Below, piece after piece: positions 9,001 through 11,176 of a DNA stretch of 11,176 nt. How positions within the stretch are numbered: position 1 is the first letter of the stretch; each line of letters opens with the position of its first letter. The notes beneath the pieces were generated by a model. That model ran no database searches and was not told the DNA's origin. It was given only the letters and a program-made list of their open reading frames with translations. A program made the position numbers and the translations under genes. Origin of the DNA: Phoronis pallida (lineage: Eukaryota > Phoronida > Phoronidae); NCBI GenBank assembly GCA_028565715.1, contig JAOXYC010215239.1:1-11176 (forward strand), written 5' to 3'.

Positions 9001-10880
9001 AATATTCACGTCATCCAGGAACCAACCAGAACCAGGACTACTACTGTCATGGCCGATACGGATTCTTTCAATCTGAAATAATAATGGTAATATCTAAAAC
9101 GATTGTTTAAGGAAGAGAATTCTTTTTCTAGAATTTCTAGACGTGTAACATGAAATCTGAGAAATAGTAAAAGATTATAATAACTAATAATAAAAACAAA
9201 TTATGTTCTAGATATAATTTTATACACACAACATTTTCCATCTTGTATACATACCCCTTACACACATAAATTTTTAAAGTTTGTGGTCTGTTGTATCAAA
9301 TGCCTATTATAAGTCAAGAAAGATTTAGTTGGAGTATAGCTTATGACTAACCTTCCCAATATCTGTAGCCTCAAGCTTGAATTTATCAACACGTCCACGT
9401 TCAAACTTGTTAGATGTATTGTCTGCTGACCGTAGTTTCAGGAGACCCGTATCACCGTCCTTGCCAAAGATTTTGAGGTGAACATCTGCATCAGTTCCTG
9501 CACCAACTATGTCGCCAGTCTTCACAGAGACATGGTAGCTAGTGGCTGATGGAAGATAAGAAAATGTAATAAAAAATTTGTCAAATGTTGTCAGATGTGA
9601 TTGGAATTTTTGTTGTTCTAGAACACACTGACAAAAGTGTGACAGAACATATAGTTGCCAATGGGGCAAACTGGATACGCTTCAAGCGATGGCTCCAATA
9701 AATACCATTCTTTGGCAAAATATCCACACAAATTTTAGCAAACAATGCTATTTTTTTAACATAGAAGAGAATATACAAAGGTTATTATCTGTACTTTCTA
9801 AAATAGACATTTTAAGATGGATTGATTCTAAAAAAAAATCACTAAAAAAATTGTCCACTTACTGCTAAGAAGCTGTGACCCTGAGGCTGTAATCTCCCTC
9901 ACGATGGCTCCATCATCTTCATCTGTAGCGAGCCATCGATTACATTCAAAGACCTGACTATTCTTGGCATTCCCCTCCTCCGTCACGACCACCTTGTCCA
10001 GAAACCACCCATCATTGGCCCCCTTACCATCGTGACCTATCCTGATCTTGGAGAGTTTCTTCAACGTCACACCTTCGATAGTGAATTCGTCGACCTGGTA
10101 TACAAGAGATGTTTTTAGTCTTAATAGAAACTTTTAAAGATGCATAAGCCGTATTGGTGACCATAAATTAAAGTAATAAAAATAAATTGAAGTGAAACTG
10201 GCCTATTTAGAACTGCATGCACCATACTTGGAATATCCCAAAATTTCTGGCCCAACAAGTTAATTGAAATGCTTTCCTGAATGCCTTTTAGTGCGTAAAA
10301 TAACTAGCGCTGGGCCAACACAAGTTTTAACATGTTAATCTGTTATAAGTCATTTTTGCCACTTTGAAATTTTTCAAAATATTTGTCTTAATTTTTCCTA
10401 TTTAGAGTACAATAAGTACAACGATTTTCACTGCAATTTGTTTTTATGACTTTTATAATCATGGATACAGCTTATGCATCTTTAATAGAAACTTTCACCA
10501 AAACTAATAAAATCTGGCTACTGTGAATTCCCAAAAAAAAATCATTAGAAGTGTTACACTGTTTGGGCCAACTTTGAACCAATTATGTCTGCTGAGATTA
10601 CTAAAAGTATGAGTTGTTTTGGAAAATAAAATCTTGATTTGGTCATCACAGCTCAGTTCTTAAGAAGAATTATATTTTCACGAGGTAGATAATTACAGAA
10701 TAATTTACAGCACAAATTTGCTTACATTGCCCCTTTCAAATTTGTTTCTGTTTGACTTAGATGAGACGAGTGGTCGTTCTCCTGTGTCGCCCAACTCTCC
10801 ATGAATCTCTAGAAAGACATTGGCATCGGAGCCAGCACCACGTTTATTGCCTGTGTGTACAGCGACATTGTATTTGACCA
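1..10880 (-). CDS. LOXHD1: LOXHD1-like tandem PLAT-domain protein, internal part of gene (20 exons, both ends missing)
   Basis: The spliced model covers 9352-9545, 9863-10094 and the other exons listed separately, and gives 1245 codons with no stop. Repeated signatures identify the family: a strand ending in TGD followed by GAGTDANV, then KFERG, a DxGxxxKIRIGHD stretch, GWFLDKV, and CxRWLAxxEDDGxIxREL. Each set is one PLAT/LH2 beta-sandwich of about 115 residues. Eight complete copies and the start of a ninth are present. No lipoxygenase catalytic domain, transmembrane segment or signal peptide is visible. In vertebrates LOXHD1 is a PLAT-only protein of hair-cell stereocilia, needed for hearing; PLAT domains generally bind membranes or protein partners. 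The role in this animal cannot be read from sequence. The N-terminal and C-terminal exons lie outside the window, above 11176 and below 1. Another PLAT-array protein is possible, but LOXHD1 is the usual animal one. Confidence 0.93.
472..661 (-). CDS. LOXHD1: Exon e19: second half of PLAT-H
   Basis: Residues 1160-1222 plus one base (190 nt; phase 0 in, phase 1 out). The acceptor is tctatttag and the donor gtaagt. It holds IGHDGVTPGSGWFVKEVLVD, YTFSCKQWLAKDKSDGKTSR, then ILSTQDGESMMTSYKA. LDKV has become VKEV and EDDG has become KSDG. The following intron (403 bp) contains only a small AT-rich hairpin near 288-308. Confidence 0.94.
752..851 (-). repeat. SINE-like fragment in the e18-e19 intron
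   Basis: On the minus strand, GTTAGAGC is joined directly to CCGGGTTTGGTTCCCTG (T-arm-like, 4 of 5 stem pairs; B-box with two transitions, starting at 818). A tail follows that ends in the shared CTTTGGCCAGCAAA (754-767). It looks like a tRNA-derived head lacking its anticodon arm. The stretch is clearly more GC-rich than the intron around it. Confidence 0.4.
1001..1206 (-). CDS. LOXHD1: Exon e18: first half of PLAT-H (divergent)
   Basis: Codon 1091 (A|CA, Thr) to residue 1159 (206 nt; phase 1 in, phase 0 out). The acceptor is cccttgcag and the donor gtatgg. It holds IPYTVKVITGDGEDNGTDSN, AWIKFHGPKK and IETFSVEAVEMAEIKKVE. GAGTDAN is replaced by EDNGTDSN, and KFERG by NFAPGSIETF. The domain is recognisable by its strands and by continuation into IGHDG in e19. 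The following intron (339 bp) holds a SINE-like fragment. Confidence 0.93.
1477..1587 (-). repeat. Degenerate SINE-like copy in the e17-e18 intron
   Basis: On the minus strand an A-box-like TAGCAGAAGTG starts at 1580 and a B-box-like GGTTCAAAAGT starts at 1536, again 44 nt apart. The tail ends in CTTTGGCCAGCAAA (1481-1494 on the plus strand as TTTGCTGGCCAAAG), identical over 14 nt to a copy at 754-767. The T-arm pairs poorly, so this rests mainly on box spacing and the shared tail. Confidence 0.4.
1659..1815 (-). CDS. LOXHD1: Exon e17: Ser/Thr/Arg-rich inter-domain linker
   Basis: Residues 1039-1090 plus one base (157 nt; phase 0 in, phase 1 out). The acceptor is taccaccag and the donor gtgagt. 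No PLAT similarity. It reads GYDGDMSSAATVRSSKFGGS, then TASLESVRTNDPFSKSPRMS and RRNTLEDVPEGP. It is probably disordered. SKSPR and SRRNT resemble proline-directed and basophilic kinase sites (inference from consensus only). It is supported by an open frame with two good splice sites and by phases that exactly bridge e16 and e18. The next intron (452 bp) holds a SINE-like copy. Confidence 0.85.
2278..2490 (-). CDS. LOXHD1: Exon e16: second half of PLAT-G
   Basis: Residues 968-1038 (213 nt; phase 0 at both ends). The acceptor is ttcaccag and the donor gtattg. It holds TDVFTIEAVDLGKIYKVKIR, HDNSMLSPAWYLDKVEV and FHCERWLGKNKDDGKIERSL. It shares RHDN and FTIxAVDLGK with PLAT-D, while the loop SMLSP replaces the usual glycine-rich GKGG. 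The module ends YVK without a linker, because the linker is carried by e17. The following intron (462 bp) shows nothing I can name. Confidence 0.94.
2715..2869 (-). CDS. LOXHD1: Exon e15: first half of PLAT-G
   Basis: Codon 916 to residue 967 (155 nt; phase 1 in, phase 0 out). The acceptor is tgttttcag and the donor gtaaga. It holds KKYTVNVITGDIRGAGTDAN, VFLTVFGDKGDSGERKLATS and DKFERNQ. Exon length, both phases and the break point (two residues after FER) equal those of e1, which suggests that PLAT-A and PLAT-G share ancestry as a gene unit. The following intron is the shortest (224 bp) and holds nothing visible. Confidence 0.95.
3151..3313 (-). CDS. LOXHD1: Exon e14: end of PLAT-F and basic linker
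   Basis: Residues 862-915 plus one base (163 nt; phase 0 in, phase 1 out). The acceptor is atttccag. The donor gtttgt is weak, but it is the only nearby GT that gives the phase needed by e15, making codon 916 A|AT (Asn). It holds GSNTYLFPCKRWLARGEDDG, AIERELVPSK and then a Lys/Glu-rich tail (IIKKDGTVKKKEKETK) that links to PLAT-G. The next intron (281 bp) is unremarkable. Confidence 0.9.
3706..3822 (-). CDS. LOXHD1: Exon e13: middle of PLAT-F
   Basis: Residues 823-861 (117 nt; phase 0 at both ends). The acceptor is tgttttcag and the donor gtaggg. It codes LEDVGDSIEKIRIGHDGSGF, GAGWHLDKVEVRRLKEDNK. It keeps the core IGHDG and WHLDKVEV strands. Skipping it would keep the frame but remove the centre of the fold. 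The following intron (392 bp) contains only a short TTA run near 3671-3683. Confidence 0.94.
4096..4274 (-). CDS. LOXHD1: Exon e12: first half of PLAT-F (divergent, Cys-containing)
   Basis: Codon 763 (T|GC, Cys) to residue 822 (179 nt; phase 1 in, phase 0 out). The acceptor is tctttcag and the donor gtgagg. It holds MPYEITTYTSDVSGSSTDAD, VYIVIYGKES, then CTKKMSLCPTKKERKRCFER and KSVDKFVLE. GAGTDAN has become GSSTDAD, and the loop before FER is basic with three Cys residues not seen in the other copies. The intron falls after FVLE. The next intron (273 bp) shows nothing. Confidence 0.94.
4637..4821 (-). CDS. LOXHD1: Exon e11: second half of PLAT-E
   Basis: Codon 701 (AA|G, Lys) to residue 762 plus one base (185 nt; phase 2 in, phase 1 out). 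The acceptor is tacttcag and the donor gtaaga. It holds IGHDNAGGGAAWHLDKVEID, KWKFPCGRWLSTKEDDGLIE and RELTPQALATEEYEA. The aromatic after the first Trp is His (AWHLDKV), shared only with PLAT-F (GWHLDKV). The following intron (362 bp) is AT-rich with nothing recognisable. Confidence 0.95.
4911..4929 (+). repeat. Third copy of the TGCTGGCCAA dispersed repeat
   Basis: ATTATTCTCTTGGCCAGCA on the plus strand matches, in the opposite orientation, the tail found at 754-773 and 1481-1500 (TTTGCTGGCCAAAG followed by GAT and an AT stretch). No tRNA-like head is visible beside it, so it may be a truncated copy. Confidence 0.35.
5283..5391 (-). CDS. LOXHD1: Exon e10: middle of PLAT-E
   Basis: Codon 665 (G|GT, Gly) to residue 700 plus two bases (109 nt; phase 1 in, phase 2 out). 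The acceptor is cattgcag and the donor gtaaga. It codes KMFLKTSLTN, KNKFERAKVDEFVLEAVDIG and DLKKI. It is the shortest complete exon and has no long open frame of its own, since a stop follows immediately in the intron; it is supported by the FERAKVDEFVLEAVDIG match and by fitting phases on both sides. The next intron (461 bp) holds one copy of a short dispersed repeat. Confidence 0.93.
5438..5512 (-). repeat. tRNA-like element (SINE head or tRNA pseudogene) in the e9-e10 intron
   Basis: On the minus strand an A-box-like TAGATCAGTGG begins at 5504 and a perfect B-box GGTTCGATTCC begins at 5460. The 44-nt spacing equals that of a real tRNA. The D-arm pairs at 3 of 4 positions and the T-arm at 4 of 5. 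The loop at the anticodon place reads CTGACAA (GAC). The anticodon stem and acceptor stem do not pair, so it is not a functional tRNA. It is probably an old tRNA-derived SINE head in the sense orientation of the gene. Confidence 0.6.
5810..6066 (-). CDS. LOXHD1: Exon e9: end of PLAT-D, basic linker and start of PLAT-E
   Basis: Codon 579 (AC|G, Thr) to residue 664 plus one base (257 nt; phase 2 in, phase 1 out). The acceptor is tttcaacag and the donor gtaggt. It holds MFFPCQRWLATNEDDGQISR DLVP, then a basic linker SLKRKLSRKDSMAIRKEI, then PLAT-E from MTTYHVHVTTGDVWGAGTDAN to GEQDDTG. It is the only exon here that joins two domains without an intron at the border. RKLS and SRKDS look like basophilic kinase sites (inference). 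The following 418-bp intron contains a tRNA-like element. Confidence 0.95.
6450..6735 (-). CDS. LOXHD1: Exon e8: most of PLAT-D
   Basis: Codon 484 (G|AC, Asp) to residue 578 plus two bases (286 nt; phase 1 in, phase 2 out). The acceptor is gtttttcag and the donor gtgagt. It is the longest exon and covers nearly the whole domain: LYNVKVVTGDIFGAGTDANV, GDSGERALDK, NKFERALEDMFTISAVDLGK, VKIRHDNKGGGG and AWFLDYIEV. It has RHD where most copies have GHD, as does PLAT-G. The internal intron of copies A and B is absent here. The next intron (383 bp) shows nothing clear. Confidence 0.94.
7099..7255 (-). CDS. LOXHD1: Exon e7: end of insertion and last strands of PLAT-C
   Basis: Residues 432-483 plus one base (157 nt; phase 0 in, phase 1 out). 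The acceptor is gtttctag and the donor gtgtgt, which is weak but fits phase and next exon. It opens ENKDKKDDSNKEEIED, finishing the charged insertion, then resumes the domain with YWFVCNRWFAKSEDDGQIIR and ELVPTTEDGKKLDGLD. The correct frame differs from the longer open frame overlapping it at 7090-7314; only the frame given matches PLAT and both splice phases. The following intron (363 bp) is unremarkable. Confidence 0.9.
7697..7969 (-). CDS. LOXHD1: Exon e6: charged Lys/Arg/Asp/Glu-rich insertion inside PLAT-C
   Basis: Residues 341-431 (273 nt; phase 0 in, phase 0 out). The acceptor is ctttctag and the donor gttggt. It starts LLIQRYPAKNSKRLKKR and has no PLAT similarity beyond the first few residues. 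The motif KSPKNRRKSK occurs twice, 25 residues apart (361-370 and 386-395), each followed by an acidic tract (EDSEDEDD, DSDEEFDDDEDD). The end is KSKKLKKKKSF then HMDDEDK. It is probably disordered, with possible proline-directed phosphorylation at the SP sites. It interrupts the PLAT fold between GWFLDK and the CNRW strand. Being a multiple of three with phase 0 at both ends, the exon could be skipped without a frameshift. The following intron (441 bp) holds nothing recognisable. Confidence 0.9.
8257..8504 (-). CDS. LOXHD1: Exon e5: first two thirds of PLAT-C
   Basis: Codon 258 (A|AA, Lys) to residue 340 (248 nt; phase 1 in, phase 0 out). The acceptor is atttgtag and the donor gtgaga. It holds IPYEVTVWTADVKGAGTDAN, a degenerate NFEQGEQDKFKIEAVDIG (FEQG in place of FERG), KIRIGHDGKG and finally GWFLDK. 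It stops exactly after LDK, where the chain enters the insertion coded by e6. The following intron (287 bp) is plain AT-rich sequence. Confidence 0.95.
8880..9072 (-). CDS. LOXHD1: Exon e4: second half of PLAT-B
   Basis: Residues 194-257 plus one base (193 nt; phase 0 in, phase 1 out). The acceptor is tatttcag and the donor gtgagt. It opens IERIRIGHDSSSPGSGWFLD and continues to FACHRWLDEGEDDGKTELEL. The usual LDKV is LDDV here, and the last strand reads KTELELEV in place of xIxREL, so it is more acidic than its neighbours. The following intron is 375 bp with no recognisable content. Confidence 0.94.
9352..9545 (-). CDS. LOXHD1: Exon e3: first half of PLAT-B
   Basis: Codon 129 (A|CC, Thr) to residue 193 (194 nt; phase 1 in, phase 0 out). 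The acceptor is ccatcag and the donor gttagt. It holds SYHVSVKTGDIVGAGTDADV, FGKDGDTG, NKFERGRVDKFKLEATDIGK. Unlike PLAT-A, the intron falls after DIGK, about 15 residues further on, so the internal intron positions of A and B are not homologous. The following intron (279 bp) shows nothing of note. Confidence 0.95.
9863..10094 (-). CDS. LOXHD1: Exon e2: second half of PLAT-A
   Basis: Residues 52-128 plus one base of codon 129 (232 nt; phase 0 in, phase 1 out). The acceptor is ataccag and the donor gtaagt. It opens VDEFTIEGV and carries KIRIGHDGKG, GWFLDKVVV and FECNRWLATDEDDGAIVREI, so it completes a canonical PLAT domain with all late strands intact. A short SGSQLLS linker ends the module. 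The next intron (317 bp) is AT-rich and I see nothing in it. Confidence 0.95.
10111..10509. repeat. Foldback (MITE-like) inverted repeat in the e1-e2 intron
   Basis: The left arm (about 10111-10198) and the right arm (about 10424-10509) are imperfect reverse complements. The best core is AAAGATGCATAAGC at 10137-10150 against GCTTATGCATCTTT at 10469-10482. Similarity continues inward (ATAAAAATAAATTGAAGTGAAA against the complement of TTTTCACTGCAATTTG...) and outward (TTTTTAGT against the complement of ACTAATAA). The roughly 225-bp centre has no open reading frame. The form fits a non-autonomous DNA transposon or foldback element. I could not define a target-site duplication, so the ends are approximate. 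Confidence 0.65.
10726..10880 (-). CDS. LOXHD1: Exon e1: first half of PLAT-A
   Basis: Residues 1-51 (155 nt; entry phase 1, exit phase 0). The acceptor is ttcttcag and the donor gtaagc. It begins VKYNVAVHTGNKRGAGSDAN and ends NKFERGN. The usual GAGTDAN appears here as GAGSDAN, a conservative Thr to Ser change beside the conserved Asp. The first two bases (TG) complete a codon whose first base lies in an upstream exon outside the window. The following intron is 631 bp, the longest here, and carries a foldback repeat. Confidence 0.93.
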
Positions 10881-11176
10881 CTGAAGAAAAAGAAAAAAAC
10901 TCAAAATTAATTAATATGTCCCTATTTATAAAATATTTTAAATTTGACAACAATGCCAAACACATTCCACTCAAATATTGATCATAACCAAAAAATAACT
11001 ATTGGATTTTTACTTTTTTGACATAATAAACGAACAAATGTAGCTGGACAGAAACGTCTTACAATCCATTTTCGTCCTCAAGGGTTCGAGGCTATTTGGT
11101 TTCGCGGAACCGAGGCACGCTTCTTAGCTCAGCGGGTCACTGGCTTCCGCGTGCGGAAACAAGACCCAAATCAATC
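10881..11176. other. Upstream intron, partial
   Basis: This region follows the e1 acceptor and must be the 3' part of a phase-1 intron of at least 296 bp. No PLAT-like frame is found on the minus strand: the three frames across 11060-11176 have early stops or no domain motifs. Apart from the A-box stretch at the edge I see nothing coding. Confidence 0.7.
11115..11176 (+). repeat. Possible tRNA-like or SINE start at the right edge
   Basis: TAGCTCAGCGG at 11125-11135 is a perfect RNA polymerase III A-box, in a stretch more GC-rich than the intron. GCACGC (11115-11120) and GCGTGC (11149-11154) are complementary, and TTCCG/CGGAA pair just inside. The B-box, if any, would lie beyond the window. 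A normal anticodon loop cannot be drawn, so a SINE is likelier than a tRNA gene. Confidence 0.35.

Noticed and set aside
1-10880. A true lipoxygenase gene
   Set aside because: Only the PLAT/LH2 module is present, repeated many times. No iron-binding catalytic domain motif occurs between copies.
1-11176. CRISPR array, phage, operon or other bacterial system
   Set aside because: The coding sequence is broken by phase-consistent GT-AG introns. The internal repetition is at protein-domain level, without regular DNA spacers.

Overview
This window looks like nuclear DNA of a metazoan, probably a marine invertebrate (a lophotrochozoan such as a mollusc is my best guess, held loosely). It is AT-rich and carries one intron-dense gene on the minus strand. 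No bacterial operon structure is present. The gene is an internal piece of a LOXHD1-like protein (lipoxygenase homology domain protein 1), a family built almost only of tandem PLAT/LH2 beta-sandwich domains.

Twenty exons (called e1 to e20 in transcription order, from high to low coordinates) can be placed. All have GT donors and AG acceptors, and their phases agree across every junction. They total 3737 nt and give 1245 complete codons without a stop. Neither the start codon nor the stop codon is in the window: e1 opens with the last two bases of a split codon, and e20 runs off at base 1. Introns are 224 to 631 bp.

Domain layout, in residues of this partial protein: PLAT-A 1-120 (e1-e2); PLAT-B 131-248 (e3-e4); PLAT-C 259-475 (e5-e7), interrupted by a roughly 110-residue charged insertion; PLAT-D 485-600 (e8-e9); PLAT-E 632-755 (e9-e11); PLAT-F 764-890 (e12-e14); PLAT-G 917-1035 (e15-e16); a Ser/Arg-rich linker 1039-1091 (e17); PLAT-H 1092-1210 (e18-e19); and the first strands of PLAT-I from 1224 (e20). 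The array therefore holds eight complete domains and one cut one. Vertebrate LOXHD1 has about fifteen, so the gene should continue on both sides.

Module borders are almost always phase-1 introns, the expected trace of domain-unit duplication. The exception is the D/E border, which lies inside e9.

The introns hold several non-coding items: a foldback (MITE-like) inverted repeat between e1 and e2, degenerate tRNA-derived SINE-like heads in at least two introns, a short dispersed repeat centred on TGCTGGCCAA, and a perfect A-box at the right-hand edge. The most unusual coding feature is the e6 insertion, in which a 10-residue basic motif is repeated exactly at protein level while the DNA copies differ at six codons, all synonymously.
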